Shown here piece after piece: positions 8,805-19,642 of a DNA stretch of 64,000 nucleotides; within the stretch, counting starts at the first letter, position 1, and each line of letters opens with the position of its first letter. A program made the translations under genes and the position numbers. Under the pieces are notes generated by a model that saw nothing but the letters and a program-made list of their open reading frames with translations, made no database searches and was not told the origin of the DNA. The stretch covers positions 1 through 64,000 of the forward strand of contig NZ_VUOK01000026.1 in assembly GCF_009806555.1 (NCBI RefSeq), written 5' to 3'. This stretch comes from Methylobacterium sp. 2A (GTDB lineage Bacteria > Pseudomonadota > Alphaproteobacteria > Rhizobiales > Beijerinckiaceae).

Positions 8805-9914
8805 ATGTACATCTCCGACAGGCCCGAGTGGCCGCTCTTCCGCTGGGATGAAGTCGCGCTGCTTTCCCCTTTGGCGGCACTCCGCTACCGGCAGGGTCGC
8901 CTGCTGGGTCGTATGGAAGCTCTGGGCTTCTCCCTTCGGGAAGAAGCCATCCTGGAGACACTCACCCAGGACGCCGTGAAGACGAGCGAGATCGAGGGTG
9001 AGAGTCTCGCGCGCGATCAGGTTCGGTCATCCCTCGCCAGACGGCTCGGGATCGAGACCGCCGGCTTGGTGCCGTCGAGCCGGCAAGCCGAGGGGATCAC
9101 CACGGTGGTCCTCGACGCGACGCAGCGTTACACCGAGCCTCTGACCCGCGAACGCCTGTTCGCCTGGCACGAAGCTCTGTTCCCGGATCGGGACGTCGGG
9201 CGCCATCCCATCACGGTCGGCGTGTGGCGCACCGACGCGCTCGGTCCGATGCGCGTCGTGTCGGGAGCCGGGCATCGCGAGCGGATCCATTTCGAGGCTC
9301 CCCCCGCGGACCGGGTGGATGCGGAGATGACGCGCTTTTTGGATTGGCTCGAAGATCGAAACGACCCGACCGACCAGGTCCTGAAGGCGGCGATCGCCCA
9401 TATCTGGTTCGTGACGATCCACCCATTCGACGACGGCAACGGCCGAATCGTAAGGGCCCTTGCCGACATGCTCCTGGCGCGCGCGGAAGGAACGGGGCGG
9501 CGCTTCTACAGCATGTCGGCCCGTCTTCGAACCGAGCGCAATGCCTATTACGAAACGCTGGAAGCGACGCAGAAGGGCGATCTGGACATTACTCCGCGTC
9601 TCGCGTGGTTTCTGCGCGTACTCGATGGCGCCATCGGCGACGCAGAGACGACTCTCGACGCCGTGCTCCGCAAGGAGCGGTTCTGGCGGTCGCTCGACTC
9701 CCACCCCGTCAATCCGCGTCAGACAATGATGCTCAAGCGTCTCCTCGATGGCTTCCAGGGCAAGCTGACGACGTCGAAATGGGCGCAGATCGCGAAGTGC
9801 TCGCACGATACGGCCCTCCGCGACATCGACGATCTCATCGCACGCGGATTGCTCGCGCGGGGGGAGGCCGGCGGCCGCAGCACGAGCTATCAGCTCATTG
9901 AACCGCGACTCTGA
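8793..9914 (+). CDS. Fic family protein (AMPylase-type) with DUF4172 and winged-helix domains
   Basis: A 373-residue class II Fic protein. An N-terminal DUF4172-like helical region carries the inhibitory motif TSEIEG (64-69), whose glutamate is known to block the ATP site. The core motif HPFDDGNGR (210-218) is complete, so transfer of AMP (or another nucleotide group) to a hydroxyl side chain is likely. Residues from about 310 look like a winged helix. The start is ATG 8793 or, just outside the palindrome, ATG 8805; neither has a clear ribosome site. The target is unknown. No antitoxin gene lies beside it, consistent with internal inhibition. Confidence 0.92.
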   Translation: MRRLMYISDRPEWPLFRWDEVALLSPLAALRYRQGRLLGRMEALGFSLREEAILETLTQDAVKTSEIEGESLARDQVRSSLARRLGIETAGLVPSSRQAEGITTVVLDATQRYTEPLTRERLFAWHEALFPDRDVGRHPITVGVWRTDALGPMRVVSGAGHRERIHFEAPPADRVDAEMTRFLDWLEDRNDPTDQVLKAAIAHIWFVTIHPFDDGNGRIVRALADMLLARAEGTGRRFYSMSARLRTERNAYYETLEATQKGDLDITPRLAWFLRVLDGAIGDAETTLDAVLRKERFWRSLDSHPVNPRQTMMLKRLLDGFQGKLTTSKWAQIAKCSHDTALRDIDDLIARGLLARGEAGGRSTSYQLIEPRL

Positions 9915-9927
9915 AGGGCAGCGACTC

Positions 9928-10815
9928 GTGTTACGCAACAGGTTCGGTGCTGGCGACACGGTCCTCTCGGTCGCCGCCCTCGTGGCCGGGATGATCTCGC
10001 TCCAATGCGGCGCGACCTTCGCCAAGAGCCTGTTTCCGGCAATCGGCGCGGCCGGGACCTCGTGCCTGCGGGTCGGCTTCTCGGCGCTGATCCTCATCGC
10101 GGTCTGGCGCCCCTGGCGGCGGAGCCTCAGCTTGCGCGAGGCGGGCTGGATCGCGCTGTACGGCGCCGCCCTCGGGGCGATGAACCTGCTGTTCTACCTC
10201 GCCCTGGCGCGCCTGCCGCTCGGGCCGGCCGTGGCAATCGAATTCGCCGGTCCTCTCTCGGTCGCGCTGATCGCGTCGCGCCGGGCTTCCGATTTCGTGT
10301 GGATCGGCCTCGCCGTTCTGGGATTGCTGCTGCTCCTGCCGATCGCCACGACGGACGGGCTCGACCCGATCGGCGTCGCCCTCGATCTCGGCGCGGCCAC
10401 GGCCTGGGCGCTCTATATCCTGTTCGGCCAGCGCGCCGGCCGGGTCGATGGCGGTCAGGCGGTCGCCCTGGGGATGCTGACCGCCGCCCTGGTCATCGCA
10501 CCCTTCGGCGTGGCCGAGGCCGGATCGGGGCTGCTCGCCCCCGCAATCCTGCTCGCAGGTCTTGCCGTGGCGGTGATGTCGAGCGCCCTGCCCTATTCCC
10601 TGGAAATGGTCGCCCTTCGGCGCCTCGACCGGAAAAGCTTCGGCGTCCTGATGAGCCTGGAGCCGGCCGTCGCCGCCTGTGCCGGGCTGATGCTGTTGGG
10701 CGAGCGAATCAGTTTCGTGCAATGGCTCGCGATCGGCCTCGTCATCGCGGCCTCCATGGGGATCACCGCTGGTTCGCGGCGGCCAGCCCCCGAGACGGCG
10801 ATTCTGGAGACCTGA
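9928..10815 (+). CDS. EamA/RhtA family inner-membrane exporter
   Basis: A protein of about 295 residues with ten hydrophobic helices in two EamA halves, of the drug/metabolite transporter superfamily. The pattern is closest to the RhtA threonine/homoserine exporter group, so efflux of an amino acid or related metabolite is likely. The GTG at 9928 is chosen because GAAGGG lies 10 bases upstream. An ATG at 9898, which overlaps the fic end, is the alternative. It follows fic closely and may share its transcript. It converges with the EIIA gene, with only 7 bases between the stops. Confidence 0.85.
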   Translation: MLRNRFGAGDTVLSVAALVAGMISLQCGATFAKSLFPAIGAAGTSCLRVGFSALILIAVWRPWRRSLSLREAGWIALYGAALGAMNLLFYLALARLPLGPAVAIEFAGPLSVALIASRRASDFVWIGLAVLGLLLLLPIATTDGLDPIGVALDLGAATAWALYILFGQRAGRVDGGQAVALGMLTAALVIAPFGVAEAGSGLLAPAILLAGLAVAVMSSALPYSLEMVALRRLDRKSFGVLMSLEPAVAACAGLMLLGERISFVQWLAIGLVIAASMGITAGSRRPAPETAILET

Positions 10816-10822
10816 GAGGCGT

Positions 10823-11224
10823 TTACTTGCCCGCCAGAACGCGCGAGGCGACGTTGATATACTTACGCCCGGCTTCCTGGGCGTGCAGCACGGCGTCGCC
10901 GAGATTCTCCTCGTCGCGGACGCTGGCCAGCTTGATCAGCATCGGCAGGTTGATGCCCGCCACCACCTCGACCGAGCCGCCGTTCATGCAGGACAGCGCG
11001 AGGTTGGAGGGCGTGCCGCCGAACATATCGGTCAGCACCACCACGCCTTCACCGGTATTCACGCGACAGACCGCGGACATGATGTCCCGGCGCCGCAATT
11101 CCATATCGTCTTCCGGCCCGATCGTGATCGTCTCGATCTGATCCTGGGGGCCGACCACGTGCTCCAGAGCGGCCTTGAACTCGGTCGCCAGCAGTCCGTG
11201 AGTGACGAGCACCATGCCAATCAT
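10823..11224 (-). CDS. PTS mannose-type EIIA domain protein
   Basis: A 133-residue cytoplasmic EIIA(Man)-type protein. The N-terminus MIGMVLVTHG puts the phosphorylatable histidine at residue 9, and VLTDMFGGTPSN is the second conserved loop. In alphaproteobacteria it is part of a regulatory phosphorelay (EI-Ntr, HPr, EIIA) controlled by HprK, not a sugar carrier. It lies downstream of hprK in the same direction, after a 175-base gap. HPr, which usually follows, is not here: the next gene is convergent. Confidence 0.93.
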   Translation of the reverse strand: MIGMVLVTHGLLATEFKAALEHVVGPQDQIETITIGPEDDMELRRRDIMSAVCRVNTGEGVVVLTDMFGGTPSNLALSCMNGGSVEVVAGINLPMLIKLASVRDEENLGDAVLHAQEAGRKYINVASRVLAGK

Positions 11225-11399
11225 CGACACGTGTTCCAACGTCCTGTGTGTGCCGCCATGTTGTGCATCGCACAGCCCCCCACAAGGCGAACGCGACTTT
11301 TTTGCCCGGACATCCCTGCGATCATGGCACGGCTGCCCCGCGCACGCCATGGGGCAACACCACCGGTGCGCGATTCGGAGCGCCTGTGCGGCTGCGAAG

Positions 11400-11843
11400 T
11401 CACGGCCGGGACTTTTGCAGTGCCGCACGGATGAGAAGCGGGGCCAAGCCGGCCGCGCGGACACCCCGATCGAGAACGAGCCGCGGACGCGGGATACCCA
11501 TGAGATCCGCCGGCTTCGGCGGTTCCGGCAGGCGCGGCGACGCCTCCACGAGATCGATCACGAGGTCCAGCGCCGCCTCCGCGCAGGATGCGAGGCCCAG
11601 TTCCGCCACCGACAGGATGCCCTGCCCCCGCACCTCCACCTGTCCGGCGAGCGCAGGATGGGCACGTGCGAGGACGCGGCCGCCGCGGAGGTCGCAGACG
11701 ACCCGGTCATCCGCCACGAAGGCGCCGTCCGCCTCCGTGGCGAGCAGCAGCGCCAGACTCGATTTGCCAGCACCCGATTCGCCGCGAATCAGGATGCCGG
11801 CGCCGCCGAGCACGCAGCAGGCGCCGTGCAGGGTGACCGTCAC
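11400..11843 (-). CDS. hprK: HPr kinase/phosphorylase, short alphaproteobacterial form
   Basis: A 147-residue protein equal to the C-terminal catalytic domain of HprK. Walker A is GESGAGKS at 21-28, and ADDRV and the GILSV region follow. The N-terminal domain of Gram-positive HprK is missing, as is normal in alphaproteobacteria. It should phosphorylate HPr on the regulatory serine. The GTG start overlaps the chvG stop (GTGA at 11840-11843), so it is translationally coupled to the sensor kinase. Confidence 0.93.
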   Translation of the reverse strand: MTVTLHGACCVLGGAGILIRGESGAGKSSLALLLATEADGAFVADDRVVCDLRGGRVLARAHPALAGQVEVRGQGILSVAELGLASCAEAALDLVIDLVEASPRLPEPPKPADLMGIPRPRLVLDRGVRAAGLAPLLIRAALQKSRP

Positions 11844-13666
11844 GCGTGGAGCTGACGGGGCGCGGCCGGCAGACGCACGATGAAGCGCGCGCCGCGCACG
11901 GTGGGCTCGCCATCCTCGTCGGGGGCGCCCGGGCGGTTCTCGGCGCGGATGGTGCCGCGATGGGCCTGCACGATCTGCCGGGAAATTGACAGGCCGAGCC
12001 CGGAATTCTGGCCGAACCCCTGCTCGGGGCGGTCGGTGTAGAAGCGCTCGAAGATGCGCTCCAGGGCGTGCTCCGGGATGCCGGGCCCCTCGTCCTCGCA
12101 GACCAGCTCGACCTCGCCGCGTACCCGGCGCAGCACCACGCGGACCTTCGCGTCGGTCGGCGAGAACGAGCGGGCATTGTCGAGCAGGTTGTTGACGACC
12201 TGTCCGAGCCGGCTGTCGTGGCCGATGATCGTGAACGGCGCCTCGTTGTCGAAGGCGGTCGGCTCCACGTCGAGCTGGATCAGGCAATCCTTCGGCCGCC
12301 GCCGCTCGTTGGCCACCGACACGACGGTGGTGAGCAGGCGCCGCAGATCGACCCGCCGCGCCTCCGCCCGGGCGAGCTCGGCATCGAGGCGCGAGGCGTC
12401 GGCGATGTCGCTGATCAGCCGGTCGAGGCGCTTCACATCGTGCTGGATGATCGCCATCAGCCGGCCGCGCGAATCGTCGGACTTGGCGAGCGGCAGGGTC
12501 TCGACCGCGCTGCGCAGCGAGGTCAGCGGGTTCTTCAACTCGTGGCTGACATCGGCCGCGAAACTCTCGATCGCGTCGATCCGGCGGTAGAGCGCCTGGG
12601 TCATGTCGCGCAACGCCCCCGACAGGTGGCCGATCTCGTCGGTGCGCTCGGTGAAGTCGGGGATCTCCTCGCGGGTCTTGATGCCCATCCGCACCTTCTC
12701 GGCGGCCTCGGCGAGGCGGCGCACCGGACCCGCAATGGCGCCGGCCAGCAGGAACGACAGCACCACCATCACGGCCGAGGCGACGAGGAATACTTGGAGC
12801 AGGCCGAACCGCTCCGAGGCGATCACCCGGTCGATGGCGTCGCCCTGGGTCGAGATCAGCAATGCGCCGCGGACCGAGCCGGCCCGATGGATCGGCACGG
12901 CGACCGACACGGTGGTCTCGCCCTGCTTGTTGCGGCGCACGAGGCTGCCGCGATTACCGCCGAGCGCCGCCTGGACCTCGCGCAGCGAGTGGCCGTTCTG
13001 CGGGCCGGTCTCCTCCGCGGGCTCGGCCCGGCTGCGGAACAACCCGCTCAGCTTGGTCTGGACCGTCTGGAAGGCCGATTCCAGCATCCCGGGCTTGTGC
13101 GGTTTGGGCTCCAGCGGGTCCGGCCGGGCGGCGTCGCCGCGTTTGAACAGGGTGCGGGTGTCGAACAGGAGGCCGCCCTCCTGATCGTAGACCCGCGCCC
13201 GGTTGCCGGTGGGCGTCACGAGGCGCGAGAGCAGCGGCGCCACCTTCTCGGGGTTGAGCGAGAAGGCGAGTGGTTGTGATTCCTCCTCCACGGCCTCGCC
13301 GGCCTGCTGCTGGAGCAGCTTGTCGGGGTCGATCCGGATCGTATCGGTGTCCACCGAGGCCGAGGCCGCGATCGCGCCCGCGATGATCTCGCCCTGGATG
13401 GCGAGGCTCTGGATCCGGGCCTGGATCAGGCCCTGCCGGAACTGGTTGAGGTACAGGAACCCGACGAGCAGCGCGATCAGCCCGACGAGATTGAGCACGA
13501 CGATGCGGCGCGTCAGGCTCGACGAGGCGCGCTGGCCGATCGCGTCCCAGAGGGCGCGGGGCCAGGTCAGCGGGCGGGAGAGGGCTTTTGCCAGGGAGGT
13601 GCGGGGTTCGGCCTCCTCGGTCTGGGTTTGTGTGCGAGCGGTCACGCGGCGGATTCCGGAGATCAC
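11840..13666 (-). CDS. chvG: Sensor histidine kinase ChvG (ExoS type)
   Basis: A 608-residue inner-membrane kinase. Helix 1 is at about 55-76, a periplasmic sensor region of about 200 residues follows, then helix 2 at about 286-308, HAMP, the dimerisation domain with His375 in [14 protein letters not shown], and an ATP domain with [15 protein letters not shown] and SGLGLSI. In rhizobia and Agrobacterium the ChvG-ChvI pair responds to acid and envelope stress and controls exopolysaccharide and motility. The GTG start overlaps the chvI stop, and the stop overlaps the hprK start. Confidence 0.95.
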   Translation of the reverse strand: MISGIRRVTARTQTQTEEAEPRTSLAKALSRPLTWPRALWDAIGQRASSSLTRRIVVLNLVGLIALLVGFLYLNQFRQGLIQARIQSLAIQGEIIAGAIAASASVDTDTIRIDPDKLLQQQAGEAVEEESQPLAFSLNPEKVAPLLSRLVTPTGNRARVYDQEGGLLFDTRTLFKRGDAARPDPLEPKPHKPGMLESAFQTVQTKLSGLFRSRAEPAEETGPQNGHSLREVQAALGGNRGSLVRRNKQGETTVSVAVPIHRAGSVRGALLISTQGDAIDRVIASERFGLLQVFLVASAVMVVLSFLLAGAIAGPVRRLAEAAEKVRMGIKTREEIPDFTERTDEIGHLSGALRDMTQALYRRIDAIESFAADVSHELKNPLTSLRSAVETLPLAKSDDSRGRLMAIIQHDVKRLDRLISDIADASRLDAELARAEARRVDLRRLLTTVVSVANERRRPKDCLIQLDVEPTAFDNEAPFTIIGHDSRLGQVVNNLLDNARSFSPTDAKVRVVLRRVRGEVELVCEDEGPGIPEHALERIFERFYTDRPEQGFGQNSGLGLSISRQIVQAHRGTIRAENRPGAPDEDGEPTVRGARFIVRLPAAPRQLHA

Positions 13667-14373
13667 GCCTCCTTGAACCGGTAGCCGACGCCGTAGAGCG
13701 TCTCGATCATGTCGAAGCTCTGATCGGTCACCTTGAACTTCTTGCGCAGGCGCTTGATGTGGCTGTCGATGGTCCGGTCATCGACGTAGACCTGATCGTC
13801 ATAGGCCGCGTCCATCAGGGCGTTGCGGCTCTTCACGACGCCGGGGCGCTGGGCGAGCGCCTGGAGGATCAGGAACTCGGTGACCGTCAGCGTCACCGGC
13901 TCGCCCTTCCACGTGCAGGTGTGGCGCTCCGGATCCATCATCAGCGCGCCGCGCTCGAGCGAGCGGGCGGCGACCTCCTCGGCCCCGCGCGGCGTGGCGC
14001 CGGGGGCCTCCTTGGCGAAGCGGCGCAGCACCGCCTTCACGCGCTCCACCAGGAGGCGCTGCGAGAACGGCTTATGGATGAAGTCGTCCGCGCCCATCTT
14101 GAGGCCGAACAATTCGTCGATCTCCTCGTCCTTCGACGTCAGGAAGATCACCGGAAGGTCAGATTTCTGCCGCAGGCGTCGGAGAAGCTCCATCCCGTCC
14201 ATGCGCGGCATCTTGATGTCGAAGATCGCCAGATCCGGCGGGGAATGGCGCAGGCCGTCGAGGGCGGAGGCGCCGTCCGTATAGGTCTGGATGCGGTAGC
14301 CTTCGGTCTCGAGCGCGATCGACACCGAGGTGAGGATGTTCCGGTCGTCGTCGACGAGGGCGATGGTCGGCAT
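13663..14373 (-). CDS. chvI: Response regulator ChvI, OmpR family
   Basis: A 236-residue regulator. The receiver domain has acidic residues in VDDD (7-10) and the phosphorylation site Asp52 in FDIKMP. A winged-helix DNA-binding domain from about 140 ends with [11 protein letters not shown]. It is the partner of ChvG, whose GTG start overlaps the last 4 bases. The ATG at 14373 is the natural N-terminus ([10 protein letters not shown]), and longer frames upstream are not conserved-looking. It is divergent from the HugZ-like gene across 289 bases. Confidence 0.96.
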   Translation of the reverse strand: MPTIALVDDDRNILTSVSIALETEGYRIQTYTDGASALDGLRHSPPDLAIFDIKMPRMDGMELLRRLRQKSDLPVIFLTSKDEEIDELFGLKMGADDFIHKPFSQRLLVERVKAVLRRFAKEAPGATPRGAEEVAARSLERGALMMDPERHTCTWKGEPVTLTVTEFLILQALAQRPGVVKSRNALMDAAYDDQVYVDDRTIDSHIKRLRKKFKVTDQSFDMIETLYGVGYRFKEA

Positions 14374-14662
14374 GCGCGGTCCCTGACTGAACGGGTTCTG
14401 GCGCGGTCCCGGCTCAACGCGCAGGCCACGCCGCATCCCGGCCCCCGAGGGGCAGACAAGAGCGCGAACCGGGCGGTTTCGGCGCAACCCGGCGCGCGCA
14501 AAGGGACAGGTGCTTTAGTACGGCCGATCGGAAAAAGCGAGCGGCGGTCATAGCTTGGCCGTAAAGGCCGATCTGACGCGGGCCAAACGCCTCGCGTGCC
14601 GGCCGCGGCCCCGTTAACGTGACGAGCGCATCGGGCGGCAATTCGCGAGGGGGAGGAACGGC

Positions 14663-15463
14663 ATGAGCGAGGCCATCGGGGGCGAGACCGGCGGAACCGC
14701 ATCCGAATCGCGGGGCCCCGCCCGGCCGCTCCCGGCCGACGAGGCGCCCTTCGACGCGATCGGCCTCGCCCGGAGCCTGCTGCGCGGCATCCGCTCCGGG
14801 GCGCTGGCGACGCTGGACCCGGACGGCACGCCCTTCGCCTCGCTCGTCACCATCGCCACGGATGCCGACGGCACGCCGCTGATGCTGCTCTCGCGGCTCT
14901 CGGCCCATACCCGCAACCTGCTTGGCAACCCGCGCTGCTCGCTGCTGTTCGCCCAGACCGGCAAGGGCGATCCCCTGGCCCATCCCCGGCTCACCGTGGT
15001 CGGGCGTGCCACGCAGACCAGCGAGGCCCGGGTGCGGGAGCGGTTCCTGGCCCGCCACCCGAAGGCCAAGCTCTACGCCGACTTCCCGGATTTCGGTTTC
15101 TTCGCCCTCGATCCCGAGGCGGGCCACCTCAATGGCGGCTTCGCCAAGGCCGCGACGCTCACCCGCGAGCAGCTGCTCCTCGACCTCACCGGCGCCGAGG
15201 CCGTGGTGGCCGGCGAGCGCGGGGCCGTGGAGCACATGAACGCCGACCACGCCGACGCGCTCGCGCTCTACGCCGTCGGCAGCGGCGCCGAGGCCGGGCT
15301 GCCCTGGCGGCTCACCGGCCTCGACCCCGAGGGCCTGGATCTGATGGCGAATGACCGCACCGCCCGGGTCGTCTATCCGGAGCGCGTCTCCGACATGGGT
15401 GCGCTGCGCAAGAGCCTGGTTGCCATGGCCGCGCAGGCGCGCGCGAGCGGTACGCAGGGCTAG
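14663..15463 (+). CDS. HugZ-like pyridoxamine-phosphate-oxidase-fold protein with DUF2470
   Basis: A 266-residue protein. The N-terminal split-barrel domain (about 35-180) has GALATLDPDGTPFASLV. The C-terminal DUF2470 domain has the EHMNADHADAL motif near 190-200, which in HugZ-type proteins helps bind haem. The HugZ family degrades or handles haem, but many members are uncharacterised flavin or haem binders. A strong site (GGGGGAGGA) precedes the ATG. It stands alone between chvI (divergent) and a small gene. Confidence 0.85.
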   Translation: MSEAIGGETGGTASESRGPARPLPADEAPFDAIGLARSLLRGIRSGALATLDPDGTPFASLVTIATDADGTPLMLLSRLSAHTRNLLGNPRCSLLFAQTGKGDPLAHPRLTVVGRATQTSEARVRERFLARHPKAKLYADFPDFGFFALDPEAGHLNGGFAKAATLTREQLLLDLTGAEAVVAGERGAVEHMNADHADALALYAVGSGAEAGLPWRLTGLDPEGLDLMANDRTARVVYPERVSDMGALRKSLVAMAAQARASGTQG

Positions 15464-15487
15464 GATGCAAGGAGTTCGCGGAAGGGC

Positions 15488-15724
15488 ATGGCGAAATGCC
15501 GCCGCGTGCCCCATATCGGCCCCATGAGCGAGACGCAGACAGATACCTACCCCTTCAGCCTCGATGTCGAACCGGTCGGCGAGAGCGGTTCCCTGTTCCA
15601 GTGGAGCATCCGCAAGCACGGCAAGCTGCACCAGCGCTCGGACCGGAAGCACCCGACCGAGGCCAAGGCGCGCTCCCACGGCGAGGCCGAGATCGAGCGC
15701 CTGATCCGCGACCGCGGCCGCTGA
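15488..15724 (+). CDS. Small conserved hypothetical protein
   Basis: A protein of 78 residues (66 if it starts at the ATG at 15524, MSETQTDTYPF). It is charged, has no membrane segment, and ends in a basic and acidic helix (EAKARSHGEAEIERLIRDRG). AAGGAG and GAAGGG lie just before the first ATG. Similar short proteins occur in related bacteria as far as I recall, but no function is known. It is 24 bases downstream of the HugZ-like gene and probably co-transcribed. Confidence 0.6.
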   Translation: MAKCRRVPHIGPMSETQTDTYPFSLDVEPVGESGSLFQWSIRKHGKLHQRSDRKHPTEAKARSHGEAEIERLIRDRGR

Positions 15725-15943
15725 GGCGGCCGGCGCGGCGGCACCATCACCTTCGCGTGCCTGGGCGGGGGCCGGATTGATCCGGTCCCCGTCTTTCCGC
15801 GTGTCCGGTGACAGGATGGCGCGTCAACCGCGCACGCGCTTGGCGCCTTCCCGTAGCGCTGCTATCTCGCGCGGGAGCCGCTCCCTACCAGAACGTCCAG
15901 ACGTCAGACGGTGCGCGCCGGCGCGCGCCCGAACGGAATGCCG

Positions 15944-17746
<1,803 letters not shown>

Positions 17747-17757
17747 GCTGCGCCGAG

Positions 17758-17792
17758 ACTCCCCTCCCCCGCAGAGGGGGGAGGGAGACGCG
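17758..17792. repeat. Short palindromic GC-rich repeat between convergent genes
   Basis: CCCTCCCCC and GGGGGGAGGG flank a GCAGA loop and form a strong hairpin, 12 bases after the lepA stop and just before the cytochrome stop. Its reverse complement (CTCCCTCCCCCCTCTGCGG) matches the left arm of the repeat inside cobG at 48728, so both belong to one family. It may also stop transcription from both sides. Confidence 0.75.
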
Positions 17793-17795
17793 CCC

Positions 17796-18113
17796 TTATC
17801 CCGGCGGCAGCACGTCGATCTGGATTCCCGAATAATACGCCGCCAGATTCGCGATATCGGCGTCCGACAGCTCCTTCGCGACCACGTTCATGATCTCGTT
17901 CTGCCGCTTGCCGTCGCGGTAGTCGGTGAGCTGCTTGACGAGATACGGCTCGACCTGCCCGGCGAGGTTCGGCGCCTCCGGCAGCTTCGAGAGGCCGTCC
18001 ATCCCATGGCAGGTCTGGCAGGCGGTCGCGCGCTTCTTGCCCGCCGCGGCATCACCGGCCTGGGCCGCAAACGGGATGAGGGTGGCGACGATGAGGAGAA
18101 GCGGACGGATCAT
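17796..18113 (-). CDS. Periplasmic c-type cytochrome, single haem
   Basis: A 105-residue class I cytochrome c. A signal peptide ends after about residue 19 (AQA-GD). The haem motif CQTCH is at 32-36, and the likely axial methionine is in NEIMNVV near residue 75. It probably takes electrons from the PQQ-type dehydrogenase encoded next to it in the same direction, although a 146-base repeat lies between them. Confidence 0.9.
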   Translation of the reverse strand: MIRPLLLIVATLIPFAAQAGDAAAGKKRATACQTCHGMDGLSKLPEAPNLAGQVEPYLVKQLTDYRDGKRQNEIMNVVAKELSDADIANLAAYYSGIQIDVLPPG

Positions 18114-18142
18114 CGGGCGGGCTCGGGCTGCGCAACGGGACT

Positions 18143-18251
18143 CTCCTCCCCCTTGTGGGGAGGAGTTGGAGGTGGGGGTGGTGCAGGAGGCACCGCTGCG
18201 CGCGATCCTGAACCACCCCCACCCTCGATCCCTCCCCACAAGGGGGAGGGA
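18143..18251. repeat. Double-hairpin inverted repeat, about 109 bp
   Basis: Two arms of about 40 bases (18143-18182 and 18211-18251) are imperfect reverse complements. Each arm is itself a hairpin, for example CTCCTCCCC/GGGGAGGAG around CTTGT. It fills the gap between the dehydrogenase and the cytochrome. It looks like a REP/BIME- or MITE-like intergenic element and differs in sequence from the repeats at 17758 and 48728. Confidence 0.8.
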
Positions 18252-18259
18252 AGAAGTCC

Positions 18260-19528
18260 TCACTTCTCGTAGGAGATCCGGTAGATCGCCCCGGCGGAAT
18301 CGTCCGAGACCAGAAGCGAGCCGTCGAGCATCACCGCCACGTCCACCGGACGCCCGAGATACTCGCCGTCGCCGGTGAGCCAGCCCTCCGCAAACGGCTT
18401 GACCGACTCGACCTTCCCGTCGGCCCCGAGCTTGGCGAACATCACCCGGGCGCCGATCGGCTGGGTGCGGTTCCACGAACCGTGCTCGGCGATGAAGATC
18501 CCACCCTTGTAGGCGGCCGGGAACTGCTTGCCGTTGTAGAAGGTCATGCCGAGATCGGCCGCGTGCGGCGGCAGCTCGGCCATCGGGGCAACCGCGTCCG
18601 CGGGGGGCGTCTGGTCCTTGTACTCGACCGTGCGGACGGCGCCGCCGCCGAACCACGGGAAACCGAAATTCTCGCCCGGCTTGGTCGCGTGGTTCAACTC
18701 GCCCGGCGGCTTGTCGTCGCCCATGCCGTCGACCTGATTGTCGGTGAACCAGAGGGTCTTGTCGGTGTTGAAATCCATCCCCACCGAGTTGCGGATGCCG
18801 GTGGCGTAGACCTCGCGGTTCTTGCCATCGGCGTCGATGCGGATGATCCCGCCGATGCCGGCCTTCTTGTAGAGATCCAGCTTGTCGGCGGGCGGCACGT
18901 TGTAGGGCTGGCCCAGCGCGATATAGGTCTTGCCGTCCGGCCCGACCCGGCAGACCCGGGCGGTGTGGTTGAAGCTCTCCTCGGAGGCCGGGATCAACTC
19001 GCCCTGCTTGACCAGCACGCCGGCCGCGACGTCGGGATTCTCATAGAAGAATTCGGCGGCCGGGAAGGCCAGCACCCGGTTCTGCTCCACCACGGTGAGC
19101 ACGCCGTCCTTCGAGAAGCAGACGCCGTTCGGGATCTTGAACTCGATGCCCGGCGCGAAGGCCCGGACCTCGTCGGCGACCCGGTCCTTGTCGCGGTCGG
19201 TCACCGTGTAGATCTTGCTCTTGCGCGTGCCGACGAACAGCACACCGGCATTGGGGCCGACCGCGATGGCGCGGGCATCCGGCACCACGGCGTAGAGATC
19301 GATCTTGAAGCCGTCCGGCAGCTTGATCTTCGACAGGTTCTTGCGGATCGCGTCGGCGCGCCGGCCAGTCTGCGGAATCTCGGGGGCGGGCTGCGTGTTC
19401 GTGCTGTGGAAGCCTTCGAGCTTCTGCAGATCGTCGGTCTTGGCCTTGGTCTCGGCGGGGGCGGCGCCCTGCGCCAGGGCCGGCGCGGCGACGCCCGCCA
19501 GCAGCGCGGCGATGATCAATGATCGCAT
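18260..19528 (-). CDS. PQQ-dependent sugar (sorbosone-type) dehydrogenase
   Basis: A 422-residue periplasmic beta-propeller of the soluble glucose/sorbosone dehydrogenase family. The signal peptide is at 1-19. Propeller features include GFKIDLYAVVPDARAIAV, RVGPDGKTYIALG, ATGIRNSVGMDF, and a C-terminal GIFIAEHGSWNR and VAVMLDGSLLVSDD. The substrate is unknown: sugars or aldehydes in the family. A GGAGG site nine bases before the ATG fixes the start. The cytochrome c downstream is the likely electron acceptor. Confidence 0.87.
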   Translation of the reverse strand: MRSLIIAALLAGVAAPALAQGAAPAETKAKTDDLQKLEGFHSTNTQPAPEIPQTGRRADAIRKNLSKIKLPDGFKIDLYAVVPDARAIAVGPNAGVLFVGTRKSKIYTVTDRDKDRVADEVRAFAPGIEFKIPNGVCFSKDGVLTVVEQNRVLAFPAAEFFYENPDVAAGVLVKQGELIPASEESFNHTARVCRVGPDGKTYIALGQPYNVPPADKLDLYKKAGIGGIIRIDADGKNREVYATGIRNSVGMDFNTDKTLWFTDNQVDGMGDDKPPGELNHATKPGENFGFPWFGGGAVRTVEYKDQTPPADAVAPMAELPPHAADLGMTFYNGKQFPAAYKGGIFIAEHGSWNRTQPIGARVMFAKLGADGKVESVKPFAEGWLTGDGEYLGRPVDVAVMLDGSLLVSDDSAGAIYRISYEK

Positions 19529-19642
19529 CGTGAAACATTCCTCCCGGCCGCCCTCATGTCGGGCGTGTCCGGAAGCGAACGATAGAGCCGCCTTTTCGAC
19601 GGACAAGCCGTGCTGGTGACGCGGCGCAAGCCCTGTCGCCGA

